Part shown: one piece after another, positions 1 to 5,086 of the stretch | How the letters are laid out: each line of letters starts with the position of its first letter | How positions within the stretch are numbered: the stretch's first letter is position 1 | DNA from: an uncultured Thalassospira sp. | GTDB taxonomy: Bacteria > Pseudomonadota > Alphaproteobacteria > Rhodospirillales_A > Thalassospiraceae | DNA: 5,086 nucleotides | Direction: 5' to 3' | Assembly: GCA_946885765.1 (NCBI GenBank) | Contig: CAMPHD010000277.1 | Span: 1 to 5,086 of the forward strand | The notes under the pieces: generated by a model | What the model was told of the DNA's origin: nothing | What the model saw: the letters and a program-made list of their open reading frames with translations, nothing else | The model's database searches: none | Program-made: the position numbers and the translations under genes

Positions 1-1577
1 GCCGTGACCAGTGCCACGTTTTGGGCCGCCCGATACCTGATGTCGGCCAATCCGGCCCGCCCGGTTTCGCGCAAAAGATCAATCGCCTTTTCCAGCGGCC
101 CGGCCAGTTCGACGGGGTGGGTGTCATGTTTCGGGCGGCGCGCAAAGGTTTTCAGATGGTTGGTGATCCGGCCCATGCGTTCGGTCAGTTCGGAAATCCG
201 GCCCAGATTGCGGCTGGCGGTTTCGTTATTGCCGCGCGTAATGAATTTCAATGCATTGTCGGCATAACTTCGAATGGCGGTCAGGGGCTGGTTGATTTCA
301 TGTGCGATCCCGGCTGACATCTGACCAAGGGCGGCAAGTTTGCCTGCCTGCACCAGTTCGGCCTGTGCCGTGCGTAGCGCGTCCTCTGTCCGGCGGCGTT
401 CGCTGATTTCTTCGGCAAGGCGCAGGTTGGTGCTCATGAGGTCGGCGGTACGAAGCCGCACTTGACGTTCCAGTTCGCGTTGCGACCAGTCGCGAATTTC
501 AATCTGTTCGAGCATCGCGCGACGCCGTTGCAGCAGAACAAACAGTGTTCCCATGATGATGATATGGATCGCCCCGCCAATGAAACCTGCGGTCAGGATC
601 GATTGATCAAGAACCGCCTTGTCGGTCAGCAGGTAAATCTTCCAGCCCTGTTTGGGCATCGGGCTTCTGATCGCGAGATAGGGTTTGGCATCGGTTTTGG
701 CTTTTTCCGCAGCTTCGGCATCGTTGGCCGGAATGCTTTGCCCTGATTGCAGGGCTTCGGGGGTTACGACAGCGGTCGGGGCAAGCGACAGGATGCTGAT
801 CGTGTTATCGCCGGGCCATTCGCCCTGGCGCAGCGGCATCGGGTCAAGCGGATATTCCCCATATTTGCGTGATATCATCAGCTCCGGACGGTCTTCGGGG
901 GCAATCCCGGCCAGATCGCGGAACCGCCATTCGGGGCGCGATGTGATGATCACAATGCCGTTTTCATCGGTCACCAGAACGTTCTCGCTGCCGCGTGCCC
1001 AGCGTTGCACCAGCGTTTCCAGATGGGTTTTTACCACCATCGCACCTTCAAATTCCGCGCCGTTCGGGCGCACGGGGTGCGAGATATAATAACCCGGTAC
1101 ATTCGATGTGATGCCAAATGCGAAATAATGTCCGGTCAGTCCGGCTTCGGCCTGCGTGAAATAGGGGCGAAAGGCAAAGTTGCGCCCGACAAAGGAGGCA
1201 TCGCTGTTCCAGTTGCTGGCCGCAATCGTCATCCCATTGCGATCCATGAAATAGATGTCAGATGCGCCGCTGTCGGCGGCGAGTTTTTCCAGATAGACAT
1301 TAACCTCGGCGGCATCGGCCGGGCTTGAATGCAGGGCAAGGTCGAGAATGCGTTTGTCACTGGCAAGCGTGATCGGCAGATATTCGTGTTCCTTGATCGC
1401 ACCCTGAAGGTTGGAACGGTACAGTTCCAGCTTGTTGCGACCGTCCTCGGCAATCTCGACAAGGCGGGTTTCGCGCCACAGTTCCGTGGTCAGCCAGACG
1501 GTGACGGGCAACAATATCAGCAACCCGGCCAGAACCAGCCGCGCACTTCGTTTTGCCGATATCGATGTCTTGAGCAT
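1..1577 (-). CDS. dctB: DctB-type C4-dicarboxylate sensor histidine kinase, N-terminal 525 residues (C-terminus off the left edge)
   Basis: Inner-membrane sensor kinase of a two-component system. DctB proteins bind C4-dicarboxylates such as succinate in the periplasm and phosphorylate the sigma54 activator DctD, which switches on the transporter gene dctA. Visible in order: a first membrane helix (about residues 13-30), a periplasmic double-PAS-like (dCache) domain (about 31-326) with the DctB-like stretches GRNFAFRPYF (131-140) and GHYFAFGITSNVPGYY (149-164), a second membrane helix (327-349), a charged linker likely to form a coiled coil (350-411) with no obvious HAMP domain, then the phosphoacceptor H-box GQMSAGIAHEINQPL with His426. 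The N and G boxes that bind ATP are not in the window; about 80-100 residues are missing if it has the usual length near 600. The ATG at 1577 is preferred because an in-frame TGA lies three codons upstream (1584-1586); only a weak GGGAA serves as ribosome-binding site. The kinase identity is near certain. DctB is likely but the ligand is inferred. Confidence 0.85.
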   Translation of the reverse strand, partial: MLKTSISAKRSARLVLAGLLILLPVTVWLTTELWRETRLVEIAEDGRNKLELYRSNLQGAIKEHEYLPITLASDKRILDLALHSSPADAAEVNVYLEKLAADSGASDIYFMDRNGMTIAASNWNSDASFVGRNFAFRPYFTQAEAGLTGHYFAFGITSNVPGYYISHPVRPNGAEFEGAMVVKTHLETLVQRWARGSENVLVTDENGIVIITSRPEWRFRDLAGIAPEDRPELMISRKYGEYPLDPMPLRQGEWPGDNTISILSLAPTAVVTPEALQSGQSIPANDAEAAEKAKTDAKPYLAIRSPMPKQGWKIYLLTDKAVLDQSILTAGFIGGAIHIIIMGTLFVLLQRRRAMLEQIEIRDWSQRELERQVRLRTADLMSTNLRLAEEISERRRTEDALRTAQAELVQAGKLAALGQMSAGIAHEINQPLTAIRSYADNALKFITRGNNETASRNLGRISELTERMGRITNHLKTFARRPKHDTHPVELAGPLEKAIDLLRETGRAGLADIRYRAAQNVALVT

Positions 1578-1608
1578 TTCCCGTCAGACCGTTTTTCAGA
1601 ATTATGTC

Positions 1609-1637
1609 CGTATAGTATGATGACATATTGGTAACAA
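1609..1637 (-). promoter_or_regulatory. Candidate sigma70-type promoter of the sensor kinase gene
   Basis: Read on the minus strand, TTGTTA (1637-1632) and TATACG (1614-1609) match four of six bases of the -35 and -10 consensus each and are separated by exactly 17 bp. The start of transcription would fall near 1602, giving a leader of about 25 nt before the ATG at 1577. The local AT-rich patch in an otherwise GC-rich sequence supports the call. It has not been tested, and alphaproteobacterial promoters are often degenerate. Confidence 0.45.
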
Positions 1638-1671
1638 AGCATAGCCGAAAAAGGTCGCGCGCGTCAGGTGC

Positions 1672-1700
1672 TTGATAAAAGCGCGGACTGTCTGTACCAA
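1672..1700 (+). promoter_or_regulatory. Weak candidate promoter of the ELM1-family gene
   Basis: TTGATA (1672-1677) matches five of six bases of the -35 consensus. The hexamer 17 bp downstream, TACCAA (1695-1700), matches only three of six bases of the -10 consensus. Transcription from it would start near 1707 and leave a leader of about 64 nt. It is the best-spaced pair I can see in front of this gene, but the poor -10 keeps confidence low. Confidence 0.25.
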
Positions 1701-1770
1701 TCAGGAATGACAAGGCGACAGCTTCCTGCCTGTACGGGAAATCAATAATCCGACAAGGATGCGACCCTGA

Positions 1771-2766
1771 ATGACCGATGATGATACACACCTGATCTGG
1801 GTTCTGGCCGATGATCGCGCCGGAAACGTCAATCAGGCCGTCGGCGTGGCAGAAGCACTGGCACAGCCTTTCAAGCGGATCGATATTGGTTATACCAATC
1901 TGGCGCGCCTGCCCAATGTCATTCGCCGTTCCAGTCTTTTGGGGGTGGATACCCCGTCGCGTGCGCGGCTTGTTGCGCCCTGGCCCGATCTGGTGATTGC
2001 CGCAGGGCGGCGGACAGCACCGATTGCCCGCTGGATCAAGAAGCAAAGCAACGGCCATACACGCATATGCCAGATCATGCGACCCGACGGGGGCGAGGGG
2101 GCGTTTGACCTGATTGCGGTTCCGGCTCATGACCGTATGCCGACACGTGACAATGTTGTTGAAATCCCGGGTGCCCCGCATCGGGTAACCGAAACGCGGC
2201 TTCTGATTGAAGCTGATCTGTGGCGGCCGCATTTCAAGGGGCTGCCAACTCCACGTGTGGCGCTGATCATCGGCGGCAGTACCAAAAGTACGGTCTTTAC
2301 GGCGGGTATGGCCCAGGAACTGGTTGTTCGGGCGATTGACGCGGCCAAGGTCATTGATGGTAGCCTGCTGGTTACGACCAGCCGCCGTACTGGCCCGGAA
2401 AACGAGGAAATCATTGCCGAAATGCTCGGTAATTCCGGGCTTGCTTATCACCTGCATGATTGGAGCTCGAAGGCCGAAAACCCCTATTTCGGGTATCTGG
2501 CCTTGGCCGATATCATCCTTGTGACCGGGGATTCGGTTTCGATGTGTTGCGAAGCTGCTGCTGCACCCGGCGGGATTTACATCTATGCCCCGGATGGTAT
2601 CGCAGGCCCGCGCCATCAACGTCTGCATCAGTCACTTTATGACGGTGGATATGCCCGGCCGTTGTTGCCAAATACCGAAATCGTACCGTTCAAACATCCG
2701 TCCCTGCAACCGGCCCGCATGGTGGCACAGCGCTGCCTTGAACTGCTGAGCGCGCCGGTTTCCTAA
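1771..2766 (+). CDS. ELM1-family (mitochondrial fission ELM1-like, DUF1022) protein, glycosyltransferase-B-like
   Basis: A complete 331-residue protein of the family annotated as mitochondrial fission ELM1 (formerly DUF1022). Plant ELM1 helps recruit a dynamin-related protein to mitochondria; the role of bacterial members is not established. Family-like stretches: DDRAGNVNQAVGVAEAL near the N-terminus (14-30), GRRTAPIARWI (79-89), CQIMRPDGG (100-108), DLIAVPAHDR (113-122), GAPHRVT (134-140), a glycine turn IIGGSTKST (166-174), VTTSRRTG (201-208), and NPYFGYLALAD followed by VTGDSVSMCCEA (237-262). The last block, an acidic and serine-rich turn before a helix in the C-terminal half, recalls the donor-binding half of GT-B enzymes such as MurG, so a sugar-nucleotide role is possible but inferred. 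No signal peptide or membrane helix is visible, so it is probably cytosolic. AAGGA at 1755-1759 lies 11 nt before the ATG, a slightly long spacing. It is monocistronic by context: the upstream gene is divergent and the downstream gene convergent, 12 bp away. Confidence 0.88.
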   Translation: MTDDDTHLIWVLADDRAGNVNQAVGVAEALAQPFKRIDIGYTNLARLPNVIRRSSLLGVDTPSRARLVAPWPDLVIAAGRRTAPIARWIKKQSNGHTRICQIMRPDGGEGAFDLIAVPAHDRMPTRDNVVEIPGAPHRVTETRLLIEADLWRPHFKGLPTPRVALIIGGSTKSTVFTAGMAQELVVRAIDAAKVIDGSLLVTTSRRTGPENEEIIAEMLGNSGLAYHLHDWSSKAENPYFGYLALADIILVTGDSVSMCCEAAAAPGGIYIYAPDGIAGPRHQRLHQSLYDGGYARPLLPNTEIVPFKHPSLQPARMVAQRCLELLSAPVS

Positions 2767-2778
2767 GCGGCGTAATCG

Positions 2779-3702
2779 TTACGGAATTCGGATGCCGTTT
2801 CCGTACGGGTCGATATGATTGACCAGAAAATCGATAAAGGCCCGGATGCGCGCGGCAAGATGTTCATGCCCGGCAAAGATCGCATGGATCAGCTGTTCTT
2901 CATTCGGGTTCCAGTCCGGCAGGATTTCAACCAGTGTTCCGGCCTTGAGATCACCCTGGACATGGAACCGGCCAAGCCGCGCCATGCCCAGCCCCGAAAG
3001 GCAAAGACGGCGCATGGCCGCGCCGCTGTCACACTGGAAATTTCCGGTGATCGTCCGGGCAATCCGTTCTCCGGTTTCGGGGTTGATGAACGGCCATTCA
3101 CTCATCGGGACGGGAAAGTTAAATCGCAGGCAGTTATGATCCACGAGATCATCCGGGTGGCGGGGAAAACCGCGTTTGGCGATGTATTCCGGTGATGCCA
3201 CGATGGTACGGCTGCTTTCGATCAGTTTGCGCGCCTTTAACGATGAGTCGGGCAATGATCCGGACCGGATGGCGATATCGGCCCGTTCCTCGAGCAAATC
3301 AATGATCCCGTCGGTCAGGGAAAAATCCAGTTCGACCTCGGGATAGCGTTCGAGAAAAGCCGGGATCAGCGGCTGAACATACATCACACCAAACGCGATG
3401 GACGCATTGACGCGCAATCGGCCACGCGGGGCGGCCTTACCGCCGCTGGCGACCGCACGTTCGGCTTCGTCGATTTCATCAAGAACACGCTGGGCGCGGA
3501 CCAGATACATTTCGCCTTCGGGGGTTAATTGCAATCCGCGTGTGGATCGCACCAGAAGGCGGGTCGCCAGCCGGTCTTCGATCCGTGTCACCAGCTTGCT
3601 GACAGCCGATGGCGACAGATGCAGTTTTCGTCCGGCTTCGGAAAAGCTTCTGAGTTCGGCCACCCGGATGAAGACTTCCATTTCCCCTGCGCGATTATCC
3701 AA
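2779..3702 (-). CDS. LysR-family transcriptional regulator, TTG start
   Basis: A 307-residue DNA-binding regulator, the usual length for the LysR family. An N-terminal winged helix-turn-helix (about 1-60) contains the family signature around SFSEAGRKLHLSPSAVSKLV (19-38) and RLLVRSTRGLQLTPEG (48-63). A linker helix (about 65-90) follows, then the two-lobed effector-binding domain from about residue 93, beginning GRLRVNASIAFG (94-105). The reading frame is open to an ATG at 3792, but TTG at 3702 is chosen: it has a strong GGAGG (complement of 3708-3712) 5 nt upstream, gives the N-terminus MDNRAGEMEVFIRVAE familiar in this subgroup, and avoids a 30-residue extension that looks non-coding and lies in the control region. 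It is transcribed divergently from the exporter at 3863, the standard layout for a LysR protein and its target, so it probably regulates that gene and itself. The effector is not evident. It converges with the ELM1-family gene. Confidence 0.92.
   Translation of the reverse strand: MDNRAGEMEVFIRVAELRSFSEAGRKLHLSPSAVSKLVTRIEDRLATRLLVRSTRGLQLTPEGEMYLVRAQRVLDEIDEAERAVASGGKAAPRGRLRVNASIAFGVMYVQPLIPAFLERYPEVELDFSLTDGIIDLLEERADIAIRSGSLPDSSLKARKLIESSRTIVASPEYIAKRGFPRHPDDLVDHNCLRFNFPVPMSEWPFINPETGERIARTITGNFQCDSGAAMRRLCLSGLGMARLGRFHVQGDLKAGTLVEILPDWNPNEEQLIHAIFAGHEHLAARIRAFIDFLVNHIDPYGNGIRIP
2780..2805. terminator. Hairpin in the convergent junction, possible terminator of the ELM1-family transcript
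   Basis: TACGGAA (2780-2786) and TTCCGTA (2799-2805) are perfect 7-bp complements. Inside the loop, CGG (2789-2791) and CCG (2795-2797) can add three more pairs around an ATG loop. The hairpin begins 13 bp after the ELM1-family stop codon and overlaps the last codons of the LysR gene on the other strand. Neither side has a run of T, so it is not a standard intrinsic terminator. An adjacent smaller dyad, CGTAA-TCG-TTACG (2771-2783), overlaps it and would compete with it. Confidence 0.3.
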
Positions 3703-3707
3703 CTGAT

Positions 3708-3712
3708 CCTCC
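3708..3712 (-). promoter_or_regulatory. Strong ribosome-binding site that fixes the TTG start of the LysR gene
   Basis: On the minus strand GGAGG is followed by 5 nt and then TTG (3702-3700). No other in-frame start candidate upstream (the ATGs at 3792, 3780 and 3774) has comparable support together with a LysR-like N-terminus, so this site decides the gene start. Confidence 0.8.
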
Positions 3713-3825
3713 GGCTTTGAATTCAATTCAAAAGCATTTGTCGCGCAATCCGGATTATCGTGCAAGCATTCCATCGGCATAGTGGGCGGCAATGAACGGG
3801 GCGGGATGCCCCACCAACCATTTGT

Positions 3826-3850
3826 GCCCGCAAGCGAAATACGCGCGGGC
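3826..3850 (+). promoter_or_regulatory. Hairpin in the exporter leader, directly before the ribosome-binding site
   Basis: GCCCGC (3826-3831) pairs with GCGGGC (3845-3850), and inside it GCG (3834-3836) pairs with CGC (3842-3844), giving a 9-bp, almost all G-C stem with a two-base AA bulge and an AAATA loop. It ends one base before the GGAG ribosome-binding site at 3852-3855, which is 7 nt from the ATG at 3863. If transcribed it could influence translation of the exporter; alternatively the dyad is a DNA-level protein site. Confidence 0.4.
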
Positions 3851-3862
3851 CGGAGAATTGAA

Positions 3863-5044
3863 ATGCCGCTTGCTTTATTTGCGTTGACGATCGCGGCCTA
3901 TGCGATCGGCACGACGGAGTTTGTCGTCGTCGGCCTTTTGCCGACCGTGGCAAACGATCTTTCGGTGACCCTGCCGATGGCGGGGTTGATTGTCAGTGTC
4001 TATGCCCTTGGCGTTACGTTCGGCGCGCCGGTTTTAACCGCCCTGACCGGGCGGATGCACCGCAAGACTCTGATGCTGGGTTTGATGGCTTTGTTTGTGG
4101 TTGGCAATAGTGCCGCCGCCCTTAGCCCGACCTATGAAATGCTTCTGGTTGCGCGGGTGATTTCGGCCTTTGCGCATGGTGTTTTCTTTTCGATCGGGGC
4201 AACAATTGCCGCCGATCTGGTGCCGGAAAATCGCCGCGCATCGGCGATTGCCATGATGTTCATGGGCCTGACGGTTGCGATTGTGACCGGCGTGCCGTTG
4301 GGAACTTTCATAGGCCAGATGCTGGGATGGCGCGCGACTTTCTGGGGTGTAGCAGCCCTTGGCGTGATTGCCTTTGCCGGGATTGCGGCTTTGCTGCCCT
4401 CGAACCTCAGCCGGGCGGAACCGGCACGGTTGCTTGATCAGGTGCGCGTCCTTGGCAGTGGCCGGTTGTTGATCGTGTTTGGCATGACCGCGTTTGGTTA
4501 TGGTGGCACGTTTGTCACCTTTACCTATCTGTCCGCAGTTCTTCAGGACATTACAGGGTTCAGTGAATCCAGTGTCAGTTTGATCCTTGTGTTCTATGGG
4601 CTTGCGATTGCGGTTGGCAACCTTGCGGGTGGTCGTATTGCGGATCGCAATCCGGTCCGGGCGTTGACCGTCCTGTTTGCGTTGCAGGCGGTCACACTTG
4701 TGATCTTTACCTTTACCGCCGTGTCACCGATCCTGGCGATTATTACGCTGGCCGCCCTTGGTTTTCTGCAATTTGCCAATGTGCCGGGGCTTCAGCTTTA
4801 TGTCGTGCAACTGGCAAAGCTGCACCGTCCGGGCGGGGTGGATGTGGCATCGGCGCTGAATATCGCGGCCTTTAACCTTGGCATTGCGATCGGGGCGTGG
4901 GTTGGCGGGATTGTCGTGTCCTCGTCACTTGGCCTGTCGGCAACGCCGTGGGTTGCGGCCCTTCTGGTGATGCTTGCGGTTGGTCTGACCATGATCAGCG
5001 GTGTACTTGATCGTCGGTCCGATAACGCCCTTCAGACCGCATAA
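3863..5044 (+). CDS. Major facilitator superfamily exporter, AraJ/YdhP-like (DHA1 type)
   Basis: A 393-residue inner-membrane transporter with about 12 predicted helices, probably a proton-driven exporter of a drug, sugar or metabolite. Family marks: GTTEFVVVGLLP in the first helix (16-27), typical of the AraJ/YdhP/YdeA-type DHA1 group; the loop 2-3 motif-A region GAPVLTALTGRMHRKTLML (54-72), where the usual aspartate is replaced, as is common in this group; LVARVISAFAHGVFFSIGA (95-113) in the fourth helix region; and the antiporter-like fifth-helix motif VTGVPLGTFIGQMLGWR (141-157). The second half repeats the fold, with GGRIADRNPVRAL as its loop 8-9 counterpart. The frame is open back to 3782, but the ATG at 3863 is chosen because GGAG lies 7 nt upstream and the protein then begins right at the first helix; the upstream 27 residues look like leader. 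Divergent from the LysR gene, which probably regulates it. The substrate cannot be read from the sequence. Confidence 0.92.
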   Translation: MPLALFALTIAAYAIGTTEFVVVGLLPTVANDLSVTLPMAGLIVSVYALGVTFGAPVLTALTGRMHRKTLMLGLMALFVVGNSAAALSPTYEMLLVARVISAFAHGVFFSIGATIAADLVPENRRASAIAMMFMGLTVAIVTGVPLGTFIGQMLGWRATFWGVAALGVIAFAGIAALLPSNLSRAEPARLLDQVRVLGSGRLLIVFGMTAFGYGGTFVTFTYLSAVLQDITGFSESSVSLILVFYGLAIAVGNLAGGRIADRNPVRALTVLFALQAVTLVIFTFTAVSPILAIITLAALGFLQFANVPGLQLYVVQLAKLHRPGGVDVASALNIAAFNLGIAIGAWVGGIVVSSSLGLSATPWVAALLVMLAVGLTMISGVLDRRSDNALQTA

Positions 5045-5053
5045 CCGATATCG

Positions 5054-5086
5054 GGTTGCCGCGTCCTGTATCCGGATGTGGCAACC
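5054..5086 (+). terminator. Probable intrinsic terminator stem of the exporter gene (cut by the window end)
   Basis: Nine bases after the stop codon, GGTTGCCGCGTCC (5054-5066) pairs fully with GGATGTGGCAACC (5074-5086) around a 7-base loop: 13 pairs, two of them G-U. On the opposite strand those two would be A-C mismatches, so the hairpin favours plus-strand RNA, as expected for the exporter transcript. The T-run that would confirm it lies beyond the window. A 10-bp palindrome CCGATATCGG (5045-5054) sits between the stop codon and the stem. Confidence 0.7.

Larger units (their letters stand above)
1578..1770. promoter_or_regulatory. Divergent intergenic region between the sensor kinase and the ELM1-family gene
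   Basis: This 193-bp stretch has no supportable gene. It must hold the start signals for both flanking genes. Besides the two promoter candidates listed separately, it contains a 6-bp inverted repeat CAGGAA/TTCCTG (1702-1707 and 1723-1728, 15 bp apart) and two copies of CTGTAC (1692-1697 and 1730-1735). These are short enough to arise by chance. No sigma54-type GG-N10-GC element was seen. Confidence 0.6.
3703..3862. promoter_or_regulatory. Divergent control region of the LysR/exporter pair, with palindromes
   Basis: The 160-bp gap between the two start codons is dense in symmetry. It has two perfect 10-bp palindromes, TTGAATTCAA (3717-3726) and AATCCGGATT (3747-3756), with centres exactly 30 bp apart. 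A TTG (3738-3740) and CAA (3763-3765) share the centre of the second palindrome. A 7-bp direct repeat AAGCATT (3732-3738 and 3764-3770) flanks that palindrome with a 32-bp period. A further dyad is GGGGC-GGGAT-GCCCC (3798-3812). LysR proteins bind as tetramers to two sites roughly two to three helical turns apart, so this layout suits an operator, though no clean T-N11-A box is centred on either palindrome. For the regulator, TTGCAC (complement of 3760-3765) is a possible -35, with only a poor -10 beyond it; no convincing exporter promoter was found. Confidence 0.55.

Noticed and set aside
685..1089. Plus-strand open frame of 134 codons opposite the kinase
   Set aside because: It is wholly antisense to the periplasmic domain of the kinase. 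It has Ser/Arg-rich, low-plausibility protein sequence and no recognisable family.
1357..2628. A long minus-strand open frame (423 codons) antisense to the ELM1-family gene and running into the kinase
   Set aside because: It lies opposite two well-supported genes and crosses their intergenic promoter region. The translation is rich in Arg, His, Cys and Pro with no recognisable domain. This is a usual by-product of the codon bias in GC-rich DNA.
2723..2740. Sigma54-like TGGCAC-N5-TGCC
   Set aside because: The -12 element does not match TTGC, and it lies inside the ELM1-family coding region with no plus-strand gene behind it.
2815..3195. Plus-strand open frame of 126 codons opposite the LysR gene
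   Set aside because: It is antisense to the effector-binding domain, which is clearly the coding strand. No family resemblance and no good ribosome-binding site.
3778..3783. CATAGT as a possible -10 for the exporter
   Set aside because: No acceptable -35 hexamer lies 16-18 bp upstream, so the match is not distinguishable from chance.
3782..3862. Upstream 27-codon extension of the exporter starting at an ATG at 3782
   Set aside because: The extension is Arg/Gly/Pro-rich and hydrophilic and covers the leader hairpin. The ATG at 3863 has a well-spaced GGAG and begins at the first membrane helix.

Overview
The window is moderately GC-rich chromosomal DNA with four protein-coding genes. They look alphaproteobacterial. 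The codon third positions are rich in G and C. An ELM1/DUF1022-family protein, typical of alphaproteobacteria, sits beside a DctB-type sensor kinase. A marine Rhodospirillales member such as Thalassospira would fit, but that placement is inferred from gene content and style, not from a search.

Layout. Positions 1-1577 (minus strand) hold the first 525 codons of a membrane-bound sensor histidine kinase of the DctB type, which senses C4-dicarboxylates. Its ATP-binding end lies beyond the left edge. A 193-bp divergent gap (1578-1770) holds a plausible sigma70-type promoter for the kinase and a weaker one for the next gene. Positions 1771-2766 (plus) encode a complete 331-residue ELM1-family protein with a glycosyltransferase-B-like sequence pattern and no established bacterial role. 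It converges, across only 12 bp, on a LysR-family regulator (2779-3702, minus). That regulator most likely starts at a TTG codon with a strong GGAGG ribosome-binding site. A 160-bp divergent control region (3703-3862) rich in palindromes separates it from a 393-residue major facilitator superfamily exporter of the AraJ/YdhP kind (3863-5044, plus). The exporter is followed by a long hairpin, cut by the window end, that looks like the stem of its terminator.

How the genes relate. The regulator and exporter form a classic divergent LysR-regulator/efflux pair: the regulator probably binds the shared 160-bp region and controls the exporter and itself. The kinase is half of a two-component system whose sigma54-dependent partner (DctD) would be expected just beyond the left edge. 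The ELM1-family gene is a single-gene unit bounded by a divergent and a convergent neighbour, so its context says little about its job.

I found no RNA genes, insertion sequences, CRISPR arrays or phage parts, and no convincing sign of a new multi-gene system. The points most worth a second look are the uncharacterised ELM1-family protein, the patterned divergent control region, the hairpin just before the exporter's ribosome-binding site, and the TTG start of the regulator.
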